Source: Caulobacter sp. 17J80-11
Lineage (GTDB): Bacteria > Pseudomonadota > Alphaproteobacteria > Caulobacterales > Caulobacteraceae
Direction of reading: 5' to 3'
NCBI RefSeq assembly: GCF_014349105.1
Contig: NZ_JACSJI010000014.1
Location: 38,906 to 102,905 of the forward strand
Length of the DNA stretch: 64,000 nt
Below, piece after piece: positions 40,859-53,248 of the stretch (positions are counted from its first letter, which is position 1; each line of letters begins with the position of its first letter). The notes beneath the pieces are model-generated. The model saw nothing but the letters and a program-made list of their open reading frames with translations, did not search any database and was not told the origin of the DNA. The translations under genes were made by a program, and so were the position numbers.

Positions 40859-40873
40859 GAACAAAATAAGAAC
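40859..40873 (+). promoter_or_regulatory. LexA (SOS) box of the imuA-imuB-dnaE2 operon
   Basis: GAAC-N7-GAAC (GAAC at 40859-40862 and 40870-40873), the complement of the alphaproteobacterial GTTC-N7-GTTC LexA site, 22 bases before the imuA start. It predicts induction after DNA damage. Confidence 0.9.
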
Positions 40874-40894
40874 ATCAAGCGTTATGAAAAGGCC

Positions 40895-41659
40895 ATGACC
40901 TCCGCCCCCCGTCTGGCGGCCCTGCGCGCGCGCGTGGCCGCCCTGGAAAGCTCCGGACCCGCTTTGGGCGTGCTGCCGTTCGGTGACGCGCGGGTGGACG
41001 GCCGCCTTGCGGGCGGCGGCCTGCCGCTGGGCCGCTGGCACGAGCTGGGCGGCGAGGGGATGGAGGCGGAGACCGCCGCCGCTCCGGCCGCCTTCGCCGC
41101 CCGGCTGGCGGCGCGGGCGGGCGCCGGCGCGGTGGTCTGGGCCGCGCGCCGGCCCGACCTGCACGCGCCGGGCCTCGAGCAGCTGGGGCTGTCGCCCGAC
41201 CGCTTGCTGTTCGTCGCCGCCCGCACCGAGGCCGAGATCCTGGCGGCCATGGAGGATGCGCTCCGCGCCGGCGGGGTCGACGCGGTGGTCGGCGAGGTCG
41301 AGGACGTCGACCTGGTGGCCGGCCGGCGGCTGCAGCTGGCCTGCGAGCAGGGCCGCTCGACCGGCTTCGTGCTGCGGCGGCGCCCGTTCGGCGTGCGCGC
41401 CGGCCGCGCGGCCGAGGACGGCCCCTCGGCGGCGACCACCCGCTGGAGAATAGCCTGCGCGCCCAGCGAGCCCGCAGCCGGCGAGCCCGGCCTGGGGCGC
41501 GAGCGCTGGAAGGTGAGCCTGGAGCGCTGCCGCGGCGGCCGGCCCGGGGCCTGGATCATGGAGGCGGACGATGGCGCGGATCCTGTCCGTGTGGTCGCCG
41601 AACTGGCCGATCGCCAGCTTCCGGCGGCGCACGAGGACCGCCGGCGCGCGGCCGGCTGA
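40895..41659 (+). CDS. imuA: ImuA, SOS mutagenesis accessory protein
   Basis: 254 residues, RecA-like but without a Walker A P-loop, as is usual for ImuA. Markers: LPLGRWHELGGEGMEAETAA, PDRLLFVAARTEAEILAAME, and a RRLQLACEQGRSTGFVLRRR strand. It works with ImuB and DnaE2 in mutagenic translesion synthesis. First gene of the cassette, under the LexA box. Its end overlaps the imuB start by 89 bases in another frame, an unusually long overlap. Confidence 0.9.
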   Translation: MTSAPRLAALRARVAALESSGPALGVLPFGDARVDGRLAGGGLPLGRWHELGGEGMEAETAAAPAAFAARLAARAGAGAVVWAARRPDLHAPGLEQLGLSPDRLLFVAARTEAEILAAMEDALRAGGVDAVVGEVEDVDLVAGRRLQLACEQGRSTGFVLRRRPFGVRAGRAAEDGPSAATTRWRIACAPSEPAAGEPGLGRERWKVSLERCRGGRPGAWIMEADDGADPVRVVAELADRQLPAAHEDRRRAAG

Positions 41660-43246
41660 CCCCTTCGCCCTGGTCGAGAGCGTCAAGGGCGCGCGCCGGC
41701 TGTCGGCCCTCGACGAGGCGGCCGCGGCCGAGGGGCTGTTCGTGGGCCAGGCCCTGGCCGACGCCCTGGCCCTGGTCCCGGCGCTCGTCACCGCCGACGC
41801 CGATCCGGAAGCCGACCGCGAGGGCCTCGAGAAGCTCTGCGACTGGTGCGTGCGCTTCAGCCCGGCCGTGGCGGTCGACGCGCCGGACGGCCTGCTGATG
41901 GACGTCACGGGCCTGGCGCACCTGTGGGGCGGCGAGGCGGCGCTGGTCGCCGACCTGCTGGCGCGGCTGGCGGGGAACGGCGTGCCGGTCCGCGGCGCGA
42001 TCGCCGACACCGCCGGGGCTGCGTGGGCGTTGGCGCGGTTTCCTCTCGATCCGTCATCCCGGCCGGACGCCCGCGAGAGCGGGCGGGAGAGCCGGGACCC
42101 AGCAAGCGCGACGCCGGTTGCAGCCCGGGTTCGCAGCGTCGGGGCCGAGCTTGCCGGGTCCCGGCTCGCGCTGACGCGCGTCCGGGATGACGAGCTTTTA
42201 GTGGGCCCCGACTGGACCATCTCTCCTCCCGGCGCGCACCGCGCCTGGCTCAAGCCGCTCCCCGTCGACGCGCTGCGCCCCGAACCCGAGGCGGCCGCCC
42301 AGCTGCGCCGCCTGGGCGTGCGCACGGTGGAGCAGCTGACCGCCCTGCCGCGCGCCCAGCTGGCCAAGCGGTTCGGCATGGGCCTGCTCACCCGGCTCGA
42401 TCAGGCGATGGGCGAGGCGGAGGAGGCGCTCGTCTTCCGCCGGCCCGTGCCGCCGTGGTTCGAGCGGCTGGCCTTCGTCGAGCCGATCAGCGCGCCCGAC
42501 GACCTGGCCCGCGTGGCCGCCGACGCCTGCGCCAAGATCTGCGCCCGGCTGGAGGCGAGCGGGCGGGCGGCGCGCAGGTTCGAGCTGGTCTTCCACCGCC
42601 TGAACGGGACCTCGCACGCGCTCACGGCCGGCACGGCGCTGGCCGCCCGCGATCCCGCGCGCCTGGCCAGGCTGTTCGCGCCCAAGCTGGAGGCGGTCGA
42701 CCCCGGCTTCGGCATCGAGGCGGTCACCATCGAGGCCGGGCGGGTCGAGGGGACCCCGGCCAGGCAAGGCGGCCTGACCGGCGAGACCGACACCGCCGAG
42801 GACTTCGCCGGGTTCGTCGACCGGCTGTCCAATCGCCTGGGCGAAGACCGGGTCTGGCGCGCCGCCCCCGTGCAGACCTGGGTGCCGGAGAAGGCGGTGG
42901 CGCACGCCGCCCCGATGTCGGCCCCGGCCGGCGGCTGGGACCCGGAGCGGCCGCGCCCGGTGCGCCTGTTCCGCCGGCCCGAGGCGATCGAGGCGACCGC
43001 GCCGGTGCCCGACGACCCGCCGTTGTTCTTCCGCTGGCGCGGGCGGCTGCACCGGGTGCGCCGGGCCGAGGGCCCCGAGCGCATCGCCCAGGAGTGGTGG
43101 AAGAAGCCGCTGGCCGACGCCTCGCCGGAGCGGGTGCGCGACTACTACCGGGTGGAGGACACTGACGGCGCGCGGTTCTGGATCTTCCGCACCGGCCTGT
43201 ATGGCGGCGAGCGGCCGTCGCAATGGTTCGTGCACGGACTGTTCGG

Positions 43247-43250
<4 letters not shown>
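41571..43250 (+). CDS. imuB: ImuB, Y-family-like polymerase adaptor
   Basis: 559 residues. The N-terminal half has the Y-family fold ([50 protein letters not shown]), but the catalytic acidic residues are not conserved, as is typical of ImuB. The C-terminal half carries a clamp-binding-like segment ([10 protein letters not shown]) and the ImuA/DnaE2-contacting tail ending [16 protein letters not shown]. Residues about 161-207 are encoded by a 141-bp palindromic repeat inserted in frame. ATGA overlap with dnaE2. Confidence 0.9.
42052..42192. repeat. 141-bp palindromic element inside imuB
   Basis: Outer arms CGTCATCCCGG (42052-42062) and CCGGGATGACG (42182-42192) enclose a second near-perfect pair (GAGCCGGGACCCAGCAAGC around 42090-42108 against the complement near 42149-42168) and a small hairpin CGCCCGC-GAGA-GCGGGCG. 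141 bases equal 47 codons, so the reading frame is kept. Related to the repeat at 28052-28087. Confidence 0.82.
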
Positions 43251-46600
<3,350 letters not shown>

Positions 46601-46703
46601 AATCTCCTCCCCCGCTGCGCTTCGCTTGCAGGGGAGGGGAGAAGCGCCGCCTCGGGGAAACGCCCGAGTGACGCCCCCGCGCGGGCCGCCCATGCTCTCG
46701 CCC

Positions 46704-47234
46704 ATGCACAAGACCAAGCTCGAGCGGGGCCTGGAACGCGGCCTGTTCGCCGCCCGCTGGCTGATGGCGCCCTTCTATCTCGGCCTGGTGCTGGCCCTGT
46801 TCGTGCTGCTGGTCGTGTTCGTGGAGGAGCTGATCTACGAGATCCCCCGCGTGGTGGACTGGAACTCGCGGGTGGAGGACGTGATCGTCCTGTGCCTGTC
46901 GCTGATCGACCTGTGCCTGGTGGCCGGCCTGCTGCTGATCGTGGCCTTCGCCGGCTACGAGACCTTCATCGCCCGCATGGATCAGGTGCCGCTCGAGGAC
47001 CGGCCGGCCTGGCTGGGCCAGGTCGATTTCGCGGAGATGAAGGTCAAGCTGATCGGCTCGGTGGTGGCGATCTCCAGCGTCACCCTGCTGAAGGCCTTCA
47101 TGAAGCTGGCCGACCCGGACGAGCCGCCCGGCGTCGACCACGCCAAGCTGGGCTGGCTGGTCGGCCTGCACCTGATGTTCCTGATCACCGCCGTGGTGCT
47201 GGTGCTCACCGACCGGCTGAAGCCGAAGCCCTGA
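46704..47234 (+). CDS. UPF0114/YqhA family membrane protein
   Basis: 176 residues with four transmembrane segments (about 16-42, 58-82, 108-128, 146-168). ERGLFAARWLMAPFYLGLVL, YETFIARMD and LGQVDFAEMKVKLIGSVVAI, SSVTLLKAF are typical of YqhA. Function unknown. An ATG four codons upstream (46692) is also possible. The gap 46601-46691 carries a CTCCTCCCC.../...GGGGAGGGGAG palindrome of the dispersed type. Confidence 0.88.
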   Translation: MHKTKLERGLERGLFAARWLMAPFYLGLVLALFVLLVVFVEELIYEIPRVVDWNSRVEDVIVLCLSLIDLCLVAGLLLIVAFAGYETFIARMDQVPLEDRPAWLGQVDFAEMKVKLIGSVVAISSVTLLKAFMKLADPDEPPGVDHAKLGWLVGLHLMFLITAVVLVLTDRLKPKP

Positions 47235-47262
47235 TCGATCTCGCCTGCTCGGGGGGAGATTG

Positions 47263-47292
47263 AAAAAACCCGCGCCGGTCTCCCGGCGCGGG
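47263..47292 (-). terminator. Rho-independent terminator of the EipA gene
   Basis: Minus strand CCCGCGCCGG/CCGGCGCGGG around GAGA, followed by TTTTTT (47268-47263). It can also serve the convergent yqhA gene weakly. Confidence 0.88.
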
Positions 47293-47321
47293 CTCTCGGT
47301 TCTGCGGACCTGGGAGGTCGA

Positions 47322-47942
47322 TCAGAACGGCAGGATGTTGCGTTTGCGGCTGTAGGCCAGGTAGCCGACGCTGGCCCCCAGGCGCACGCCGACGCCGGCG
47401 CGGATCGGGGCCAGGATGATGCCGTCGGCGTTCTGGTAATTCACGCCCAGGCCGCCGACCAGGTAGGCCGAGCCTTCCACGCCCGGGAAGCGGCGGTAGA
47501 TGGCTTCCGGGTGGTACAGGCCGTAGCACAGGGTGAAGACCCGCGCGGCGTTGCCGCCGACGTCCCAGCCGATCGACGGGCCCTGCCAGTAGGTCTTCTG
47601 CGGCTGGGCGCCGCCGGCCATGTAGAGCAGGCCTTCGCCGTAGCGCAGGCCGACGGTCAGCGCGGCCGAGCCTTCCTCGCCGGCGATGTAGCCGGTCGGG
47701 CGGTCGCCGTAGTCGGAGAAGACCCGCTCGATCACGCCGCCCAGGGCCTCGGCGGTGACGCCCAGGAAGTTGGAGCCGGCGCGGACGATCTCGGCCTCGG
47801 AATAGACCGGCGCGCTTTCGTTGCCGGTCTGGTAGTCGGCGCTGCCGTCGGCTTGCTGCATGGCGCCCGTCGAGGCGCAGCCGGGCGTGGCGAAGCCGGC
47901 GCTGGCGGCCAGGCCGGTGAGGAGCAGGGTGCGGCGGTCCAT
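47322..47942 (-). CDS. eipA: EipA-like DUF1134 envelope protein
   Basis: 206 residues. The N-terminus MDRRTLLLTGLAASAGFATP with a following GCAS combines a twin-arginine-like RR and a lipobox-like PGC. The DUF1134 domain has VYSEAEIVRAGSNFLGVTAE, GQ-type YWQGPSIGWDVGGNAARVFT and YRRFPGVEGSAYLVGGLGVN, then a C-terminal RAGVGVRLGASVGYL. In Brucella EipA is a periplasmic envelope-integrity protein under CtrA control. Monocistronic with a strong terminator. Confidence 0.85.
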   Translation of the reverse strand: MDRRTLLLTGLAASAGFATPGCASTGAMQQADGSADYQTGNESAPVYSEAEIVRAGSNFLGVTAEALGGVIERVFSDYGDRPTGYIAGEEGSAALTVGLRYGEGLLYMAGGAQPQKTYWQGPSIGWDVGGNAARVFTLCYGLYHPEAIYRRFPGVEGSAYLVGGLGVNYQNADGIILAPIRAGVGVRLGASVGYLAYSRKRNILPF

Positions 47943-48048
47943 CAGATCGCTCCGGTCAGGTCGAATCAGAAGCTCAACCTTGCCACGGAAATGGGCGTCT
48001 TTGCGGCGCCCGAGTCAGTTCGCCGCAGGTAAATCCCCGTAAGGGCGT

Positions 48049-48384
48049 TCAGCGCCCGGCCGGCGCGGCGCTGTCCTTCAGCGCGCCGCTGAGCGCCGCT
48101 TCGGTGCGCGACAGCCGCTCCAGCGTCTCCTGCAGGCGGCCCAGCTGGTCGGGCGACAGGCCGGTCAGGGATTCACTCTGGGCCTTCAGCCCGCGCAGCT
48201 GGGTGTCGATGTCGGTCAGCGCCGCGTCCAGCCGCTCCAGCCGCTGGTCCGGGGTCGGCTGCGGCACGATCGGCAGCTTGGCCGAAACGCGCCCGGCCGG
48301 CGCGGGGACCGGCGGCGCGGTCTGGGCCTGGGCGGCCCCGGCCAGGGCGAAGCTCAGTACGGCGGTGGTCAGCAGCAGGCGCAT
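48049..48384 (-). CDS. Small secreted coiled-coil protein
   Basis: 111 residues. A signal peptide (MRLLLTTAVLSFALAGAAQA) and Pro-rich linker precede a helical segment with heptads (RLERLDAALTDIDTQLRGLK, LGRLQETLERLSRTEAALSG). It probably forms a coiled coil in the periplasm. Family not recognised. Its upstream flank is the large palindrome 48419-48585. Confidence 0.65.
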   Translation of the reverse strand: MRLLLTTAVLSFALAGAAQAQTAPPVPAPAGRVSAKLPIVPQPTPDQRLERLDAALTDIDTQLRGLKAQSESLTGLSPDQLGRLQETLERLSRTEAALSGALKDSAAPAGR

Positions 48385-48418
48385 GTCGTCCTCCCCCTCG
48401 TTCGGTCGGCGGCGAATT

Positions 48419-48585
48419 CCCTTCTCCCCTTGCGGGAGAAGGTGGCGCGCGGAGCGCGCCGGATGAGGGGTGGCGGCGCGTCGTCGAACGTCCTGGGCGA
48501 TAGAACCTCTCGTCCTGCCGCCTCGGCGCCGACACCCCTCATCCGACCGGCTTCGCCGGCCACCTTCTCCCGCAAGGGGAGAAGG
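48419..48585. repeat. 167-bp palindromic repeat upstream of lepA
   Basis: A perfect 27-bp terminal inverted repeat (48419-48445 with 48559-48585), each arm itself a hairpin CCTTCTCCC-CTTGC-GGGAGAAGG. Further in, GGATGAGGGGTG and its complement repeat near 48460 and 48534. The centre (about 48473-48530) is unrelated sequence. Same family as 19418-19448 and 54310-54331. Confidence 0.85.
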
Positions 48586-48703
48586 AAAAAAGCTCGCTCG
48601 ACCCGCCCACCATGCTCCCGCACGGCGAACGCTTCGTAAAGCGGCCGCCGCAGACGTCCCGTCGCCTTGGCGGGGCGGGGGCGCCGTGGTAGGCCCCGCG
48701 CCC

Positions 48704-50509
48704 ATGACGACCCCGCTCGAGCGTATTCGCAACTTCTCCATCGTGGCCCACATCGACCACGGCAAGTCGACCCTGTCGGACCGGCTGATCCAGCACACCG
48801 GCGGGCTGTCCAGCCGCGAGATGAAGGAGCAGGTGCTCGACTCCATGGAGATCGAGCGCGAGCGCGGCATCACCATCAAGGCCCAGACCGTGCGCCTGCA
48901 CTACAAGGCCAAGGACGGCAACGAGTACGTCCTGAACCTGATGGACACGCCCGGCCACGTCGACTTCGCCTACGAGGTCAGCCGCAGCCTCGCCGCCTGC
49001 GAGGGCTCCATCCTGGTGGTCGACGCCTCCCAGGGGGTCGAGGCCCAGACGCTCGCCAACGTCTACCAGGCGATCGACAACAACCACGAGATCGTGCCGG
49101 TCCTGAACAAGATCGACCTGCCGGCGGCCGAGCCCGAGCGGGTGCGCCAGCAGATCGAGGACGTGATCGGCATCGACGCCTCGGACGCCGTGCTGGCCTC
49201 CGCCAAGTCGGGCCTGGGCATCGAGGACGTGCTGGAGGCGGTGGTCCAGCGCCTGCCCGCGCCCAAGGGCGACGAGAACGCGCCGCTGAAGGCGCTGCTG
49301 GTCGACGCCTGGTACGACGCCTACCTGGGCGTCGTGGTGCTGGTGCGCGTGTTCGACGGCCGGCTGAAGGTCGGTCAGCAGGTCAAGATGATGCAGACCG
49401 GCGGCCAGTACCGGGTCGACAAGGTCGGCGTGTTCCGCCCCAAGGCCACCGACGTCGACAGCCTGGGCCCGGGCGAGGTCGGCTTCATCACCGCCTCCAT
49501 CAAGGAAGTGGCCCACGCCGCGGTCGGCGACACCCTGACCGACGAGAAGAAGCCCACCGCCCAGGCCCTGACCGGGTTCAAGGAAGTGCAGCCGGTGGTG
49601 TTCTGCGGCCTGTTCCCGGTCGACGCCGCCGACTTCGAGGACCTGCGCGCGGCCATGGGCCGGCTGCGCCTGAACGACGCCTCGTTCAGCTACGAGATGG
49701 AGACCTCCGCGGCGCTGGGCTTCGGCTTCCGCTGCGGGTTCCTCGGTCTGCTGCACCTGGAGATCATCCAGGAGCGCCTGAGCCGCGAGTTCAACCTCGA
49801 CCTGATCGCGACCGCCCCGTCGGTGGTCTACAAGATCAAGATGACCAACGGCGAGGTCGTCGAGCTGCACAACCCGGCCGACATGCCGGACCCGGTGAAG
49901 ATCGACTCCATCTCCGAACCGTGGATCAAGGCCACCATCTTCACCCCCGACGAATACCTCGGCGCGGTGATCAAGCTGTGCCAGGACCGCCGCGGCGAGC
50001 AGAAGGAGCTGTCCTACGTCGGCAGCCGCGCCATGGTGGTCTACGAGCTGCCGCTGAACGAGGTGGTGTTCGACTTCTACGACCGGCTGAAGTCGATCTC
50101 CAAGGGCTACGCCTCCTTCGACTACGAGATCATCGACTACCGCGACGGCGACCTGGTGAAGATGCAGATCCTGGTCAACGCCGAACCGGTGGACGCGCTC
50201 TCCATGCTGGTCCACCGCAACCGCGCCGAAGGCCGCGGCCGGGCCATGTGCGAGAAGATGAAGGAACTCATCCCCCAGCACATGTTCGTCATCCCGATCC
50301 AGGCGGCGATCGGCGGGCGCATCATCGCCCGCGAGACCGTGCGCGCGCTGCGCAAGGACGTGACCGCCAAGTGCTACGGCGGCGACGCCACCCGCAAGCG
50401 CAAGCTCCTCGACAAGCAGAAAGAGGGCAAGAAGCGCATGCGCCAGTTCGGCAAGGTCGACATCCCGCAGGAAGCCTTCATCGCGGCGCTGAAGATGGAC
50501 GCGGATTGA
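48704..50509 (+). CDS. lepA: Translation elongation factor 4 (LepA)
   Basis: 601 residues, the standard length. GTPase domain: [20 protein letters not shown] (G1), RERGITI (G2), DTPGHVDF (G3), NKIDLP (G4). Then domain II, an EF-G-like domain ([20 protein letters not shown]) and the LepA-specific C-terminal domain ([38 protein letters not shown]). It acts on ribosomes, probably in initiation or in correcting stalled states. ATG at 48704; longer frames upstream run into the palindrome. Confidence 0.98.
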   Translation: MTTPLERIRNFSIVAHIDHGKSTLSDRLIQHTGGLSSREMKEQVLDSMEIERERGITIKAQTVRLHYKAKDGNEYVLNLMDTPGHVDFAYEVSRSLAACEGSILVVDASQGVEAQTLANVYQAIDNNHEIVPVLNKIDLPAAEPERVRQQIEDVIGIDASDAVLASAKSGLGIEDVLEAVVQRLPAPKGDENAPLKALLVDAWYDAYLGVVVLVRVFDGRLKVGQQVKMMQTGGQYRVDKVGVFRPKATDVDSLGPGEVGFITASIKEVAHAAVGDTLTDEKKPTAQALTGFKEVQPVVFCGLFPVDAADFEDLRAAMGRLRLNDASFSYEMETSAALGFGFRCGFLGLLHLEIIQERLSREFNLDLIATAPSVVYKIKMTNGEVVELHNPADMPDPVKIDSISEPWIKATIFTPDEYLGAVIKLCQDRRGEQKELSYVGSRAMVVYELPLNEVVFDFYDRLKSISKGYASFDYEIIDYRDGDLVKMQILVNAEPVDALSMLVHRNRAEGRGRAMCEKMKELIPQHMFVIPIQAAIGGRIIARETVRALRKDVTAKCYGGDATRKRKLLDKQKEGKKRMRQFGKVDIPQEAFIAALKMDAD

Positions 50510-50533
50510 GGCGGTCCGCACGGTGAAACAAAT

Positions 50534-50572
50534 CGGGCCCGAGAGTTCGCCGCTCTCGGGCCCGCTTTCTTT
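50534..50572 (+). terminator. Rho-independent terminator of lepA
   Basis: CGGGCCCGAGAG/CTCTCGGGCCCG around TTCGCCG, then CTTTCTTT. Confidence 0.9.
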
Positions 50573-50893
50573 GTGGCGGGAGGGCGCGCCCAGCGCCTTC
50601 TCCGGCTGCGATCTCCCAGCTGAACGCGCGCCGGCTGGCGCTGCGCGCCACCGCGGAGCGGCGGGCCGAAGGCCCGGCCTCGGGTTCGATCGGCCGTCCG
50701 GCAGGTTCGCAGCTGGAGATCTCGCCGGGACCGGGACGGCCCTCCCTCGAGCTCACCGTCAATCAACCTTGCGCCACGCCCTTTTCCGCTCGCGCTCTGG
50801 GGGGGCCGCCTTTGTGGGAATGCGCGGCAGGAATGGCCCGGGACCTTCCCCGCGCCGCGCCGGTTGCTTCCGTGAAAGCTGTGGGAGACCGGC
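50573..50893. other. GC-rich intergenic stretch, no gene seen
   Basis: About 320 bases between the lepA terminator and the TMEM175-like gene. Open frames crossing it have no ribosome site or conserved sequence. I see no RNA gene or clear promoter. Confidence 0.5.
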
Positions 50894-51622
50894 ATGCGGC
50901 GGGTGCGGACCTTGGGCCTGGCGCGCGGGCTGGAGCGGCTGGAGGCGTTCACCGACGCGGTGTTCGCCATCGCCATCACCCTGCTGATCCTGGAGCTGCA
51001 GGCCCCGCACGCGGCCCACGGCCAATCCCACTTCGACCTGTGGGCGGCGCTGCGGGCGCTGTGGCCGCAGTACATGGCCTTCGGGTTCAGCGCCCTGGCG
51101 ATCGGGGTCTACTGGCTGCACCACCACTACATGGGCGGCATCTACGTGAAGGCCGACCACGTGTTCAGCCTGCTCAACCTGGCCTTCATGCTGACCATCG
51201 CGATCATCCCGTTCCCCGTGCGGGTCTACATGGAGAACATGGGCGACCCGACCGCGCGCGGGCCGGCCGCGACCTTCCTGACCTTCACCCTGGTGGCCCC
51301 TTCGGTGGCCTGGCTGGGCAAGTGGTTCTACGGCGCGGCCCAGGGCCGTCTGCTCGACCCGCGCCTGGATCCGCGTTTCCTGCGCCGTCTGTCGCTGCGG
51401 TTCAGCGTCACGACCGGAGCCTACGTCGCGGCCGCGTTGATCAGCCTATGGTGGCCGCTGACCGGCCTGGGCGTGGCGGCGCTGCTGACCGCGCTTTTTC
51501 TGCTGCCGCCGCCGGTCCCGGAGATGCTGCCTCACTCCGAGGGCGAGCACGGCCCAGGGCGCGAGCACGGTCACGAGCATTACGCGCATGAACGCCCGCC
51601 CGGTCCGCCATCGGCGCGATGA
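50894..51622 (+). CDS. TMEM175-like (DUF1211) potassium channel protein
   Basis: 242 residues, six predicted transmembrane helices. TM1 has the family signature RLEAFTDAVFAIAITLLILE (the F-(S/T)-D filter-gating motif), and the second half repeats the fold. Bacterial TMEM175 proteins are potassium leak channels of the cytoplasmic membrane. The His/Glu/Gly-rich tail (GEHGPGREHGHEHYAHE) may bind metal. GGGAGA lies about 6 bases before the ATG. Confidence 0.88.
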   Translation: MRRVRTLGLARGLERLEAFTDAVFAIAITLLILELQAPHAAHGQSHFDLWAALRALWPQYMAFGFSALAIGVYWLHHHYMGGIYVKADHVFSLLNLAFMLTIAIIPFPVRVYMENMGDPTARGPAATFLTFTLVAPSVAWLGKWFYGAAQGRLLDPRLDPRFLRRLSLRFSVTTGAYVAAALISLWWPLTGLGVAALLTALFLLPPPVPEMLPHSEGEHGPGREHGHEHYAHERPPGPPSAR

Positions 51623-51661
51623 CGCTCACTACCCTGAGGGGGGCGGCGTCCGTGGGAAGGC

Positions 51662-51700
51662 GGGACACGCACCGCTTTCGGCCCCACCGGTGCGTGTCCC
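51662..51700 (+). terminator. Inverted repeat after the TMEM175-like gene
   Basis: GGGACACGCACCG/CGGTGCGTGTCCC around a 13-base loop, 39 bases past the stop, followed by CATTTTCG. A 13-bp perfect stem, so termination is plausible. Confidence 0.6.
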
Positions 51701-51820
51701 CATTTTCGAACAGCGCCTACGACCGCGATCGCGACGCCGCGGGCCGCTGAAGCGTGAGCGCCCGAGACTGATGCGGCCTTCATGCGTTAGACACGGTCGA
51801 GCCTGATCGTGGAGCGTCGC

Positions 51821-52333
51821 ATGCGCCTGTCCCTGTCCGTTCTCGCCGCCACGGCGCTGCTGGCCGCCTGCGGGCCGCGCGACGCGAGCGAACCCGCGGC
51901 CGAGCCGGCCTCGGCCCCGGGCGAAGCGGCCGCCACCACGGCCCAGACCCACAGCTGGACGGTGCAGGTGAGCGGGACCGGCGTGGCCCTGACCGCGGTC
52001 GACCCGGCCGGGGCGGCGCTGGTGACCCTGGCCTGCGCGAGGAAGCCGGCCGAGCTGATCGTCACGGTCGAGGGTTTCGCGCCGGTGGGCAGCGAAGAGC
52101 AACTGTCAGTGGGCGTGGACGACGAGCCGTTCCTGCTGGTGGCCGATCCGACCAAACGCCCGGCCGGCGTGGAGGCGCGCGGGCCGATCCCCGAAGACTT
52201 CCTCAAGCGGCTGGAGACGGCGCGCGAGGTGCGCGCGGTCTACGGCGCCCAGACGCTCGGCCCGCTGGCCCCGCCGGACGCCGAGACGGCCAAGCGGTTC
52301 GCGGGCGCGTGCCGGGAGGCGAGGAAGGGCTGA
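51821..52333 (+). CDS. Small lipoprotein
   Basis: 170 residues. A lipoprotein signal (MRLSLSVLAATALLAACGPR; LAAC, Cys17) is followed by an Ala/Glu/Pro linker, then a beta-rich domain (WTVQVSGTGVALTAVDPAGA, LIVTVEGFAPVGSEEQLSVG) with cysteines at CARKP and CREARKG. GGAG lies 7 bases before the ATG at 51821; a GTG four codons upstream is less likely. Family not recognised. Confidence 0.72.
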   Translation: MRLSLSVLAATALLAACGPRDASEPAAEPASAPGEAAATTAQTHSWTVQVSGTGVALTAVDPAGAALVTLACARKPAELIVTVEGFAPVGSEEQLSVGVDDEPFLLVADPTKRPAGVEARGPIPEDFLKRLETAREVRAVYGAQTLGPLAPPDAETAKRFAGACREARKG

Positions 52334-52360
52334 GGGCGAGGCGCCCGCGCGAGTCGTCCG

Positions 52361-52723
52361 CTAGGTCTCGGCCCGCGCCGCCGTGCGGAACAGCCAGGCC
52401 GAGAGCAGCCACAGGCCGACGAAGCCCCCGGTCAGCACCCAGGTGAAGTGCCCAGCCAGCTGGACGATAACGGCGGCCGCGACCTGGGCGAGGGCGGTCG
52501 CGACCAGGGCGAGGACCAGGCCGCGGGGCCGCAGGCGGGCCAGGACGGCGCCGGCGGCGGCCACGGCCAGCACGCCGAAGTACGTCCGGTTCAGCGGGTT
52601 CTCCTCATTGCCGACGATGCCGACGGCGAGGTTCATCCAGGCGAGCGCCAGGCCCGCCGCCACCGCCACTCCGATCCCGGCCACATACGCGCCGCGCCCG
52701 GGCTTCGCCCCCTGTCTCGTCAT
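52361..52723 (-). CDS. Four-helix membrane protein
   Basis: 120 residues with four hydrophobic segments (about 13-35, 47-62, 69-90, 96-113) and no polar motif other than NEENPLNR in the first loop. Family not recognised; convergent with the lipoprotein gene. Confidence 0.65.
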   Translation of the reverse strand: MTRQGAKPGRGAYVAGIGVAVAAGLALAWMNLAVGIVGNEENPLNRTYFGVLAVAAAGAVLARLRPRGLVLALVATALAQVAAAVIVQLAGHFTWVLTGGFVGLWLLSAWLFRTAARAET

Positions 52724-52847
52724 CGCCCCGCCTTTCGTCCTGCGAACGAGCTCGCGTGTCGCTCGGGCCGGCCGCCGGCGTCATGAGCGAAAAGTGAGGA
52801 TTTGCTGATCTGTCATGAGCTGGCGCCGCGGCCTGTCGACGCGACGC

Positions 52848-53081
52848 TCAATGCTCCTGCGGCGGGGTGCGCATCGGGTCGGGCAGGACCTCGATGACCT
52901 TGCCGCGGGTGGTCTCGACGCGGACGCGGGCGGGCTGGCCGCTCTCCTCCAGCTCGCGGGCCAGGCGCACGGCTTCGTGCACGGCGCGTTCGGCGTGGCT
53001 GAACTCGTGCAGCCGCTTGCCGTCGCGGGTCAGCACCCAGAACGAGCCGTGCAGGGTGACGTCGAGGGCGATCTGCTGCAT
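52848..53081 (-). CDS. DUF2188-like small protein
   Basis: 77 residues, ATG at 53079-53081. The pattern WVLTRDGKRLHEFSHAERAV with AVRLARELEESGQPARVRVE, then TRGKVIEVLPDP, resembles the DUF2188 fold ('W.v...g......s...T...A...A..la.......v.vh..dG.i'). Cytoplasmic, function unknown. It lies downstream of argF on the same strand, separated from it by a hairpin repeat. Confidence 0.65.
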   Translation of the reverse strand: MQQIALDVTLHGSFWVLTRDGKRLHEFSHAERAVHEAVRLARELEESGQPARVRVETTRGKVIEVLPDPMRTPPQEH

Positions 53082-53158
53082 GGCCCGGAAATCGGGCGGG
53101 ACGCCCGAGGGTTCCGCCGGCGCGGTTCGGCCTTAGGGGCGGGGCGGCGGCCCGCCCT

Positions 53159-53233
53159 CGTCCTTCGACAAGCTCAGGATGAGGGCTCCGGCGGCGTCAG
53201 TAGAAATCCTCATCCTGAGCCTGTCGAAGGACG
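53159..53233. repeat. 26-bp inverted repeat element after argF
   Basis: Arms 53159-53184 and 53208-53233 (beginning CGTCCTTCGACAAGCTCAGG) match in 25 of 26 positions around a 23-base loop, 16 bases past the argF stop. Repeats with this TCCTTCGACAAGCTCAGGA core are common in alphaproteobacterial and sphingomonad genomes. Likely also acts as the argF terminator. Confidence 0.8.
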
Positions 53234-53248
53234 GGGATTTCGGATCTG

